Assembly (NCBI RefSeq): GCF_900142075.1
Contig: NZ_FQZO01000004.1
Location: 308,032-372,031 of the forward strand
Source: Clostridium amylolyticum
Lineage (GTDB): Bacteria > Bacillota > Clostridia > Clostridiales > Clostridiaceae
Length of the DNA: 64,000 nucleotides
Direction of reading: 5' to 3'
The notes under the pieces were generated by a model that was not told the origin of the DNA, did no database searches, and saw nothing but the letters and a program-made list of their open reading frames with translations. The position numbers and the translations under genes were made by a program. Positions within the stretch are counted from its first letter, which is position 1, and every line of letters starts with the position of its first letter. This document shows positions 18,957 to 27,470 of the stretch, one piece after another.

Positions 18957-19340
18957 TTATTCCTCCTTACTGCAAAAATCTTCATATTCCTCAGCCTTCA
19001 TAAGTCCTTCTAGCTCAGCTTCATCCTGTAATTCCACGCATATAAGCCAGTTGTCATAAGCGGCGCTATTTATTAAACTAGGGTCATCTACGGTATCCTC
19101 ATTAGCTTCAAGTATCTTTCCTGTTACGGGAATAAAGATGTCTGAAGCTGCTTTTACAGATTCCACTACTCCAAAAACCTCTCCTTTAGAAAATTCTTCA
19201 TCCACTTCTGGAAGCTCTACATAAACTATAGATCCCAAAGCTTTTTGCGCGTAATCTGTAATTCCTATATAAACTTTATTTCCTTCCACCTTTAACCATT
19301 CATGTTCCTCTGTGTATAATAAGTTTTTTAATACTGACAT
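18957..19340 (-). CDS. gcvH: glycine cleavage system H protein
   Basis: GcvH is the lipoyl carrier that shuttles the aminomethyl group from the P-protein to the T-protein. The 127 residues contain the N-terminal YTEEHEWLKVEG motif and the lipoylation site VESVKAASD with the target Lys63, then the conserved INSAAYDNWL region. Length is typical. It lies between gcvT and gcvPA and would be lipoylated by the operon-encoded LplA. Confidence 0.97.
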   Translation of the reverse strand: MSVLKNLLYTEEHEWLKVEGNKVYIGITDYAQKALGSIVYVELPEVDEEFSKGEVFGVVESVKAASDIFIPVTGKILEANEDTVDDPSLINSAAYDNWLICVELQDEAELEGLMKAEEYEDFCSKEE

Positions 19341-19419
19341 ATTTATCTCTCCTTTAAAATTAATTATTATATTTATAGTTAATTATTTGCCTTTAAAACT
19401 AATGTTTCTTCTAAATTAA

Positions 19420-20520
19420 TTACTTTCCTTTAACATAGAATTTTCTGCTTACTATTCTAGCCTTTGCTTTTTTATTTCTTATTTGAATCTCTATCTCTTC
19501 ATCCATGCTGGCATTATTTATGTCTATCATAGCTAAACCTACGTTTTTACCTAGGGTAGGTGAAAGGTATCCTGTGGTTACAAAACCTATATTTTCATGA
19601 TTTTTAAACACTTCATAACAATGCCTTGGTATCCCTCTATCCACCATTTCAAAGCCTACTATCTTTCTTGTTAACCCTTGTTGTTTTTGTTTTACTAAAG
19701 CTTCCTTACCAATAAATTCTTCTTTATCTAACTTTACAAAAAATCCAAAGCCTGCTTCTAAGGGAGTTATTTCCTCTGAAAGTTCATTGCCATATAGAGG
19801 CAAATTGGCCTCAAATCTCAAAGTATCTCTGGCACCTAGCCCAATAGGTTTTACCCCTTGGCTTTCCCCCTCTTTTAATATGGTTTCCCATAAATACACT
19901 AAGTCTTCTGGCTTAGTGTATATTTCAAAGCCATCTTCACCAGTGTACCCTGTTCTTGAGATCATACATTCTCTACCACTTATAGATACATTTCTTTTAG
20001 CATAAAAGAACTTTATTTCCGCTAAATTATAATCTGTTAGTTTTTGAAGTATACTTTCAGCTTTTGGTCCCTGTAATGCTAACTGACACATATCCTTAGA
20101 GATATTCTTTACTTCCGCTTCAAAATCTGATTTATGATTTATTATCCACTCATAGTCTTTGTCCACATTTGAAGCATTTACTACTAGTAAGAAATCCTCT
20201 TGAGAAAATCTGTAAATCAGAAGATCATCCACCACACCTCCAGCTTCATTGCACATAAATGTATAAAGCACCTGATTATCCTTTAGTTTTGATACATCAT
20301 TGGTGAGTAGATGCTGACATAACTTTAGCACATCTTTTCCTTGCACTGAAATTTCTCCCATATGAGAAACATCAAAAAGTCCTGCGGAGTTTCTTACAGT
20401 ATGGTGTTCTAGTATTATTCCTTCAAATTGTACTGGTAGAGCCCAACCTGCGAAGTCTATGGTTTTTCCACCATATTTTTCATATTCATTTACTAATGGC
20501 GTTTTCTTTAAATTCTCCAC
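19420..20520 (-). CDS. gcvT: aminomethyltransferase (glycine cleavage T protein)
   Basis: GcvT releases ammonia from the aminomethyl-lipoyl intermediate and transfers the one-carbon unit to THF, giving methylene-THF. The 366-residue chain has FDVSHMGEISVQG, LLTNDVSKL, RTGYTGEDGFEIY and the C-terminal GYLSPTLGKNVGLAMI motifs, with folate-site segments in the usual order. It is the first gene of the operon, directly below the glycine riboswitch, with GGAGG before the ATG. Confidence 0.97.
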   Translation of the reverse strand: MENLKKTPLVNEYEKYGGKTIDFAGWALPVQFEGIILEHHTVRNSAGLFDVSHMGEISVQGKDVLKLCQHLLTNDVSKLKDNQVLYTFMCNEAGGVVDDLLIYRFSQEDFLLVVNASNVDKDYEWIINHKSDFEAEVKNISKDMCQLALQGPKAESILQKLTDYNLAEIKFFYAKRNVSISGRECMISRTGYTGEDGFEIYTKPEDLVYLWETILKEGESQGVKPIGLGARDTLRFEANLPLYGNELSEEITPLEAGFGFFVKLDKEEFIGKEALVKQKQQGLTRKIVGFEMVDRGIPRHCYEVFKNHENIGFVTTGYLSPTLGKNVGLAMIDINNASMDEEIEIQIRNKKAKARIVSRKFYVKGK

Positions 20521-20600
20521 TATAATCCTCCTTTAATTTATTATTTCTTAATAATTATTATTTGTAATTAGATAAAATAAAAGAGAATATGATAGGCACA

Positions 20601-20815
20601 AAAAAATAAGATGCCACCATATTCCCTGTAATTTACCTGAGAGATTCTACATAAATGCATTGCTCCTACGGCGATCCGACTTAACTTCGGATACTTTCCA
20701 GAGATCCATCAAGTAACGCTCCTTGTGCCTGAAAGTTTCTATAAAAAGCTTGGCATCTTTTCTATATTTCTCCTTCGGCTATCCTTTAAGATATCTCCCG
20801 TTACTCTCACTTGGA
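20601..20815 (-). ncRNA. tandem glycine riboswitch
   Basis: On the minus strand two successive glycine aptamers are readable. Aptamer 1 (about 20715-20815) has GTGAGAGTAACGGG, the core GCCGAAGGAG and the closing TTTCAGGCACAAGGA. Aptamer 2 (about 20618-20714) has GGATCTCTGGAAAG, the core CGCCGTAGGAGCAA and CTCTCAGGTAAATTACAGG. The RNA then runs into TGGCATCTTATTTTTTT (20600-20616), so the expression platform is probably a transcription terminator ahead of gcvT. In gcv operons this class switches expression on with glycine; that direction is inferred. Confidence 0.93.
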
Positions 20816-20836
20816 AAATATTTATAATATACTTCA

Positions 20837-20865
20837 ATTATATGTCTACTTGTAATTGTTTGCAA
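20837..20865 (-). promoter_or_regulatory. gcv operon promoter
   Basis: TTGCAA (20860-20865), a 17-bp spacer and TATAAT (20837-20842) on the minus strand, about 15 bp upstream of the riboswitch, match the sigma-A consensus well. Confidence 0.75.
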
Positions 20866-20950
20866 CTGATAAAAGCATAGAATTATTAAAATATTGTAAA
20901 TTATTAAAATAATATTATCTAATAGTAAATATTAGTAAAATTTTAAATAA

Positions 20951-20988
20951 AAAAAAGCTGAAGTACTATTTTTATCCTAGCACTTCAG
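20951..20988 (-). terminator. terminator of the PHP/Big_2 protein gene
   Basis: 11-bp stem (20978-20988 with 20958-20968, one G-U pair) with a 9-nt loop, followed on the minus strand by eight T residues. It lies 62 bp after the stop of the gene at 21050-25708. Confidence 0.85.
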
Positions 20989-21049
20989 ACAAATAATAAT
21001 TATTTAATGATTATACTTTATTTAATATGGTTTATATCTTGCCACCATA

Positions 21050-24000
21050 TTATGGATTAAAAAGATTACAAATAAAGTCTATTATTAAACCTACCCAGTA
21101 TTTCACTTCAGCATATTTTTCATCTGGAATAACTACCACTTCACAAGTATCAGTATGCCCTCCATCCAAAGATGTTACTGTTACTATAGCTCTACCTGGT
21201 TGTAAGCCCTTAACTTCCGCTAGCTTACCGTTCTTTGCTGTTACGCTTATAATAGGGCTATTTGTACTCCATGTAACAGCCTTAATATCTGCATTACCTG
21301 GATTTACGCTAACATTAAGCTTTTCTTCTTTACCAGCTTTAATCACTATGGCAGATTCATTTAAACTTACGGATTTAACTGCATTTTTAGCTACTGCTAC
21401 AATGCACTCTGCCTTAAATCCACCTTCTTCTGAAGTAGCAGTAATTTTAACCACTCCTACCTTATTAGCTGTTACCTTACCATTTTCATCTACAGAAGCT
21501 ATCTTATTATCACTGGATGTCCAAATAACCTTTTTGTTAGTAGCATTTTCAGGTCTAAAACTTACATTAAGGACTTCAGAGGTACCAGGTTTTAAACTTA
21601 AGTTTATTTTATTTAAGCTTATGCCTTGTAGTGGAACATTAGGATCCATTACAGTTACTTCACAATAATCAGTAAACCCGCCATCCACAGTGGTTACTAA
21701 TATAATGGTTTTACCTGGTGCTAGAGCTTTAACCATTCCATTTTCATCCACAGTAACTACCTCTTTGTTACTAGAACTCCACACCACATTTTTATCTGTG
21801 GCATTTTCAGGAAGAATTTCTGCGCTAAGCTGTACATTATCATTAATTTTTAATTCTAATGAGCCCTTATTTACTTTTACACCAGTTACAGGTGTTTTTA
21901 ATTTTATTATTTCTGCAGTATTTCTAACCCTTAATCTATGCCCTTCAGTATCTTCTGAGGCAAGTCCAATGGCACTCACCATATCTCCTACTTTTATATT
22001 TTTATCCCATTTTCCTAGCATTTCTGGATTGTCAGTATCATCACCTATATACCCATTAACGTATACCCTTGCTTCACCACTTCCATCATCAATAAATAAT
22101 GAGTTTTCAGTGATACTCTTGACCTTACCTATTACCTTTACTAATAATCCTTCATTTTCTTCTAGCATGCTGTCTTTGGTAGATATTTCTCTTGGCTCTA
22201 CTATAGAAATACCTTCATCTAATATTTCAATGTCTAGATTCTCATTGGATATTTGAATTTCAGTATCCCCTTCATAATGATCCACAATACCGGTTATCCT
22301 TACCTTAGAACCTAGTGGAAGAGCCTTTGATGAAACACCAAATACTGTTATTCCACCAGTTTCGTCTTGTATATATGCTACATCAAAGAAGGCTGTATTT
22401 TTAACTGCTGATTTAGAAGCTGCTGTTACTCTACCTTCCACCATAACCTTACCTTTTCCTAAAAGGTCAGGTATTCCATCCTTATCCTTATCTATTCTCA
22501 CTTCTTGTATGGTCTTTTTGCTTGGTGCTATTAGCCAGTTTAACACATTTTCTGTAATTTGCTTATTAGCATAAATATTATCTCCTGCAGTTTCAAAGTC
22601 GCTAAAGAAAGTAGTTCCTGCTACGATTACCTTTCCTCCAGATGGAAGTACTTCTGCAGCTAATGAGTAAACATTTCCTTTTTCTAAAGATATAGCATCA
22701 TTTTGAAGGTCTGAATCTAATATTTCTGTGGTTTCATGGCCTTTTACTAACCAATCCACCTTACTGTCATCTCCACCTTCTTTTAGAATAACTGAACATC
22801 CACTGTAGGCACTGTAAGTCAATCCTTCAGGTATATTTTTAGTCAAGTTATATTTTGTAGAAGTATATTTATCAAAGTATAATCTAAATTCCTGCCCGCC
22901 ATTGGATGTTTTATCTATAACTTCATCATCATTAAATCTTAAATTAGAATCTATAGCTTCTAATACATTATTTCCCTGTACAGAGCTTTCATACATTCTT
23001 TCAGTGACACCTTTGTCATCATAATCTGCTCTGGAAGTTATAATAAGAGAGTTACCTCTGCTTATAAAATCCTTAATAGCTTGTACTTCTCCATCTTTAT
23101 AGTAGGACTTATATAAATTGTAGGTAGTTTTATCTTTACTTTGAGGATCTGTTAGTATAAGAATTTTTGCATCTTTCAAATCCTCTTCAGTAATGTCATC
23201 ATTATTTTCCACCAACATATATTTCTTTTCTCCCAGCATGGCTTTAAGAGAATTGATTTTGCCAGCATAGTCTCCAGAAACATATTGATTATAGTGGCCA
23301 GCATCTATTACCACTTTAATAACATCTTGTGGGTTTACTATATCGACTTTGGTGCTCTCAATAGAGGCCTTAATTTCTCCGCCTACATTTACCAGCACCC
23401 TGGCATATATAGTATAATTACCTACACTTTCAGGTGTCCAAATAAACTCTGAATTGGCAGTCCCTGAGCTAGGTACTTTAGACACAATTTGCTCGCCAAT
23501 TTTGTTTTCATCAACTATATTATTTATAAAATATTCTACTTTCAAGTTTTCTATAGGGTTACTACCGTTATTATATAGTGCTGTATTTATTGCCACAGGA
23601 GTTTTAACTGCGTATAAATTTTGATTAGTAGAAACTTTGGATACTCCTGCTAGCATCTGCGCTTGACCTGTCCATACTGGAGCTGTTACAGCAATATCCT
23701 TATCAACTTGATCAACTCTTACATAGTAGTATGAATATTGAGGATTAAGGGTTAAATTCCAAGAAGCTATATTACTATCAAAAGTCTTGGAGGCTACCAC
23801 TACCCCTCCGTTAGCTATTATAGATACCTTACCTATTTTATCGCTTACATCCGGGTCTGTAATATCTATATTTATATCTATAGATTTAGGATTAGATAAG
23901 AATGACCCCATTACTTGGTTGTTTGCTTTGTACATTACTCTAAGGTTGTTATCTTCTGATGCATAGGTTCTCATATTTCTCAAAGCATCGTATACGGATT

Positions 24001-25708
24001 CTCTAGACAATTCATTAGCTAGTACAACGGTTCTAGCATTATTAGAGGTTATCCAATTCCCTTTATGGTTATCTTGATTATTTGTAGGTGCCAAATGCCA
24101 TCCCTTATCCAAAGCTCTAGTATATTCATTATAGCTTGGGAAATATCCACTTCCTCTTACAGGTCCCTCCCCATTCCCTACTTCTATCAAGGTTACAACC
24201 TTATCCACTTGAGGATCATAATATCCATAATCTCCAAAATCCCCGAAGGTTGTCCCTGGGTGATTAAGCTGTGATATAGACTGAGGTACTTTTTTTAGTT
24301 CATTGTAGTACATTTGAAGGTCTACAGCTTTACCACCAATTTTACTATTTCTTGAAAGGAACCCTTCAGTGTTAAAGGTATTCATGTGCCCCCATCCACC
24401 GGTACTTCCACTCCAAGTCATTTCATAACCAGCTATAGCTGCAAACTTTCCATCTTGGTTGTATTTATCTGCAGTTAAATGAAGATTCTTCCACTCAGTG
24501 CTTGTAGAACCATTAATTAAGGTTGCGCTGGTATCATTATCTAGGGAATTAGAGTGATCGGTTACAGCAAAAAAATCCGCCTTAGCTGTTTCTTTAGCCC
24601 ATTTGTATGCATCTTCTGGAGTGCCTTGTCCATCTGAGTAGTTAGTATGGCTGTGGAGTTGTCCAAAGTAGAAATTATAGCTCTGCTCTCCTACAAAGAA
24701 GTTCCAAGTGAATATAGTTTTATTTGCAGTAGCACTTTTATCTGATACTTCTAGTGTTACCACATGTTGACCTTTTGAAAGATCACTTTCTGGAGTGTAG
24801 CTTATTTTGTTTTCTGTTATATAAGCTTTATTAGTGACATCATTACCATCTAATAATAATTTAATAGAAGATGTATCTACCCCTGCAAGGTCGCTATACT
24901 CAGCAGTAATAACAGGTTTTGTAACATTCCCTGTACTTGACCCGCTTTCAGGAGATATATTTTTAACTTCTGGACCAACTATATCAGAAGCTGCTAACAC
25001 CTTAACGTGGCAGCTGGCAGTGAAGTTACCATCCTCTGTAGTTACAGTTATTATTGCAGTCCCCTCTGAAACTCCCATAACCACTCCACTATTAACTGTG
25101 GCTATATCAGGTTTATCTGAGGACCATTTAACATTTTTATTGGAAGCATTGGCAGGAAGTATTTCAGCTTTTAATTCAGCAGTACCTCCCTTAGGCATTT
25201 CTAAAGATGCCTTATCTAATTTAATTGCTGTTACCGCCACCGGTGAAGAGCTTACTTCCTCCATGGCTGTGATGTTTTTAAGCCCTACATGAGGGGTAAA
25301 ATAAGGTGTTAAATTTCCAGTGGTCTTTACTAATATACCAAGCTTATTAGGATTAGTCTTTAAACCAAAATTTGTTCTAAAATCTCCAGCAGGAATCTGA
25401 ACATATAGCATCTTATTTACATCTGTTTCATTAGGCGAATCCGCTATAGCTACAGCTGTATCACCAGTGTATGCACTGGTAATAACTTTTTTCTCTGCAG
25501 TGGGTTGACCAACAATATACCCCTGCACTGTTTTTACACTATTATCTTGAATTAATATACTTTGAGCCACGGTAAAAGGATTGTCCCAAGCGCCTGTACC
25601 CTCTGCTGCTCTAACTCTTTTGATGTTTACAGGAAGAAGTACATTACTAAACAAAAAGCATAGAGCTACCAAGAGATAAAACGTTTTAAATCTTTTAATT
25701 TTTTTCAT
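21050..25708 (-). CDS. large secreted multidomain protein with PHP metallohydrolase and Big_2 domains
   Basis: The 1552-residue protein begins with a signal peptide (KKIKRF, hydrophobic core, cleavage near RVRAAEG). In order I read: a DUF6359-like domain (about 40-150), a bacterial Ig-like Big_2 domain (155-245), a second Ig-like region, a PHP-type metallohydrolase domain of the CehA/McbA kind (about 340-650; LHSHTNYSDGQGTPEDA and FFAVTDHSNSLD, with later QLNHPGTT and TNNQDNHKGNW), an Ig/CARDB-like stretch, a Rossmann-like domain (about 795-1060), an OB-fold domain (about 1085-1240) and three Big_2 domains (about 1245-1525). No LPxTG anchor is seen; the C-terminus is a short hydrophobic tail. 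It is probably a secreted or wall-associated phosphodiesterase or nuclease-like enzyme; the substrate is unknown. GGGGAG precedes the ATG. Confidence 0.85.
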   Translation of the reverse strand: MKKIKRFKTFYLLVALCFLFSNVLLPVNIKRVRAAEGTGAWDNPFTVAQSILIQDNSVKTVQGYIVGQPTAEKKVITSAYTGDTAVAIADSPNETDVNKMLYVQIPAGDFRTNFGLKTNPNKLGILVKTTGNLTPYFTPHVGLKNITAMEEVSSSPVAVTAIKLDKASLEMPKGGTAELKAEILPANASNKNVKWSSDKPDIATVNSGVVMGVSEGTAIITVTTEDGNFTASCHVKVLAASDIVGPEVKNISPESGSSTGNVTKPVITAEYSDLAGVDTSSIKLLLDGNDVTNKAYITENKISYTPESDLSKGQHVVTLEVSDKSATANKTIFTWNFFVGEQSYNFYFGQLHSHTNYSDGQGTPEDAYKWAKETAKADFFAVTDHSNSLDNDTSATLINGSTSTEWKNLHLTADKYNQDGKFAAIAGYEMTWSGSTGGWGHMNTFNTEGFLSRNSKIGGKAVDLQMYYNELKKVPQSISQLNHPGTTFGDFGDYGYYDPQVDKVVTLIEVGNGEGPVRGSGYFPSYNEYTRALDKGWHLAPTNNQDNHKGNWITSNNARTVVLANELSRESVYDALRNMRTYASEDNNLRVMYKANNQVMGSFLSNPKSIDINIDITDPDVSDKIGKVSIIANGGVVVASKTFDSNIASWNLTLNPQYSYYYVRVDQVDKDIAVTAPVWTGQAQMLAGVSKVSTNQNLYAVKTPVAINTALYNNGSNPIENLKVEYFINNIVDENKIGEQIVSKVPSSGTANSEFIWTPESVGNYTIYARVLVNVGGEIKASIESTKVDIVNPQDVIKVVIDAGHYNQYVSGDYAGKINSLKAMLGEKKYMLVENNDDITEEDLKDAKILILTDPQSKDKTTYNLYKSYYKDGEVQAIKDFISRGNSLIITSRADYDDKGVTERMYESSVQGNNVLEAIDSNLRFNDDEVIDKTSNGGQEFRLYFDKYTSTKYNLTKNIPEGLTYSAYSGCSVILKEGGDDSKVDWLVKGHETTEILDSDLQNDAISLEKGNVYSLAAEVLPSGGKVIVAGTTFFSDFETAGDNIYANKQITENVLNWLIAPSKKTIQEVRIDKDKDGIPDLLGKGKVMVEGRVTAASKSAVKNTAFFDVAYIQDETGGITVFGVSSKALPLGSKVRITGIVDHYEGDTEIQISNENLDIEILDEGISIVEPREISTKDSMLEENEGLLVKVIGKVKSITENSLFIDDGSGEARVYVNGYIGDDTDNPEMLGKWDKNIKVGDMVSAIGLASEDTEGHRLRVRNTAEIIKLKTPVTGVKVNKGSLELKINDNVQLSAEILPENATDKNVVWSSSNKEVVTVDENGMVKALAPGKTIILVTTVDGGFTDYCEVTVMDPNVPLQGISLNKINLSLKPGTSEVLNVSFRPENATNKKVIWTSSDNKIASVDENGKVTANKVGVVKITATSEEGGFKAECIVAVAKNAVKSVSLNESAIVIKAGKEEKLNVSVNPGNADIKAVTWSTNSPIISVTAKNGKLAEVKGLQPGRAIVTVTSLDGGHTDTCEVVVIPDEKYAEVKYWVGLIIDFICNLFNP

Positions 25709-26143
25709 AGATACTCCCCTCTTATAACTTTATAATTTCCATAGTGAGCTAAATTTCCCTGTACCAACACCTCCAATTCTATTATTTTCAAAGGTCCTAA
25801 GGGTGTTACATAATTATGCTTACCGTCATAGCTTTGAAAACGTTTAAATGCATGCTAAACTCCTTAGTAATCCTAGGTAAAGTGCATAGTTATGCTTATT
25901 TAAATTATGCTGAATATATGCATTATATGTTATATATAATACTATATTAACCTTTTTTTACACTTAATGTAAGTATATAAATATATAATATCTGTAACAT
26001 TTCATTTGTTAAAAAACAAGAATCCTATTAGAGTCTTTATAAATTTCATTTGTAAACCTTTTACCTTAGTATTAAAATTAAAGATAGTTATAGAAAACTT
26101 ACTTTTAAAAATGTTAAACTATAAATTTTTAGGGGGAATACCT
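25709..26143. promoter_or_regulatory. divergent intergenic region with repeated and inverted motifs
   Basis: The 435 bp between the divergent genes hold a 14-mer repeated in direct orientation with one mismatch (CATAATTATGCTTA at 25809-25822, CATAGTTATGCTTA at 25885-25898; 76 bp apart); the first copy contains the perfect palindrome CATAATTATG. A 9-bp inverted repeat lies around them (CTTTGAAAA at 25832-25840 with TTTTCAAAG at 25789-25797). These could be operators or stems of a leader RNA for the large secreted protein. I do not recognise a known riboswitch core. Confidence 0.4.
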
Positions 26144-26680
26144 ATGCTAAAAAGTATAAAAGTGAATTTAGAAGCCATTGAAGCCATGCTTTATTTCTGG
26201 CAAGCAGCATCTGAAAAGGAAAATGTAGCTGAAAGCTTTTTTTATGATGTGGCCTCTATGAGAGGCATGAAATTAGCCTATAATACGGATTTTAATGCCG
26301 AATCTGTTAGAAAAGTTCTTAGTGCTATAAAAAATAGAGAGCTTCTTTCTGATGCTACAAAAGCTGAAAAAAGGTTTTGGAATAATAACATGTGGATGAT
26401 GGAGGACTTGGAGTATACCTCCAGCATGGCTGCACCTATAAAAGTTCTAAATCTAGATCCTATGATCCAGTTAATAAATGAAAGAATTCCTGACATAAAA
26501 AATGAAGAGCTGGAAGTGATTTTCGCTCCCCTTCATTTAGAGGAGTATTATGTAAAAGATAATACTTTAATAATTAACTTCTTCAGAGTTAAACCTAGCG
26601 ACTTTGATGATAATACTTTTATTGGAGAAGTTAAATTAGAAGATTATATCATGGAAAAACTAATGGCTATGTGCAAATAA
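26144..26680 (+). CDS. conserved protein of unknown function
   Basis: A 178-residue soluble protein. The ATG at 26144 is chosen because AGGGGG lies 7 nt upstream; the open frame extends 46 codons further upstream but that part is basic, hydrophobic and without a ribosome binding site. The sequence is alpha/beta-like, Trp- and Met-rich in the middle (FWNNNMWMMEDLEY) and ends in a strand-rich part followed by MEKLMAMCK. From memory it resembles a small family named after a Treponema denticola protein (TDE2712), but I am not certain, and no function is known to me. Monocistronic, followed by a hairpin. Confidence 0.6.
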   Translation: MLKSIKVNLEAIEAMLYFWQAASEKENVAESFFYDVASMRGMKLAYNTDFNAESVRKVLSAIKNRELLSDATKAEKRFWNNNMWMMEDLEYTSSMAAPIKVLNLDPMIQLINERIPDIKNEELEVIFAPLHLEEYYVKDNTLIINFFRVKPSDFDDNTFIGEVKLEDYIMEKLMAMCK

Positions 26681-26700
26681 ATTTTCTCATAGACAGAAAT

Positions 26701-26739
26701 ACTACAGGGTAAACATGAACAACATGCTTACCCTGTAGT
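26701..26739. terminator. convergent intergenic hairpin
   Basis: 12-bp perfect stem ACTACAGGGTAA (26701-26712) with TTACCCTGTAGT (26728-26739). It lies between convergent genes and probably ends both transcripts, though the T-runs on either side are short. Confidence 0.65.
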
Positions 26740-26837
26740 AATATATTTCTTATTATTTAAATGTAAGTTCTTCAATAGTTTTTGGAATACATTATATGTG
26801 GTGTATTACTGCCTAACATCTCCAGCACTGATTTCAG

Positions 26838-27395
26838 TTATTTTCTAAGTAAAGTTCTATGAAGCGCGGCTATTATGGCACCTACGGTGTTAAAGATCAT
26901 ATCCATGTTAGTATCTATCACATTTCCTTGACTAGGAAATTGAGGTTTTAATACTATGTCAATGGTAAACTCTATAAACTCAAAAAATACACCTAACGTT
27001 ACTCCTAAACAAAGAATAAATATAAAATCACGAGATTTTTCAAGATAATCTTTTTTAATAGTTTGATTTATTAATGAATAGCTTAACAAAGTGAAAGAGT
27101 AAGTTCCTACTGCATGAAGTACTTTATCAAAAATAAAGGATTTAACATAAAGATTTAAAAAATCTCCTATAAAAGTATGGGCGAGTATGGTTAATATAAT
27201 AAAAAATCTAGTGTAATTACTTAAATGCAAATTATATTTAACTTCTATAAAAGTATAAATAATGAAAAAAAAAGTTGTGGCCAAAACTTCATAGATATAC
27301 ATATATTGCTTATTTTTAAATAATAACAAGCCAATAATTATCTGTAAAAATATAAAAATTAATGTACTATAAATCATAAACTTATTTTTTTTCAT
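26838..27395 (-). CDS. DUF2238/YjdF-like membrane protein
   Basis: 185 residues with five to six membrane helices. The second half carries the family pattern FDKVLHAVGTYSFTLL, GVFFEFIEFTID and NVIDTNMDMIFNTVGAIIAAL, typical of the DUF2238 group of small integral membrane proteins of unknown function. No signal peptide beyond the first helix. It is monocistronic, AGGAG precedes the ATG, and it ends at the convergent hairpin. Confidence 0.65.
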   Translation of the reverse strand: MKKNKFMIYSTLIFIFLQIIIGLLLFKNKQYMYIYEVLATTFFFIIYTFIEVKYNLHLSNYTRFFIILTILAHTFIGDFLNLYVKSFIFDKVLHAVGTYSFTLLSYSLINQTIKKDYLEKSRDFIFILCLGVTLGVFFEFIEFTIDIVLKPQFPSQGNVIDTNMDMIFNTVGAIIAALHRTLLRK

Positions 27396-27470
27396 AATCT
27401 CTCCTCCAATCTACTATTTATAGCTTATCCATATGAGGAAAAATTATAGTATTCAATTTAATCAATTAAA

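Noticed and set aside
21027..22256. Long plus-strand frames antisense to the C-terminal Big_2 domains of the giant protein
   Set aside because: They mirror the repeated Ser/Thr/Val-rich coding of the real gene and lack ribosome binding sites.
26006..26143. Upstream 46-codon extension of the gene starting at 26144
   Set aside because: Basic and hydrophobic, with no ribosome binding site, while AGGGGG fits the ATG at 26144.
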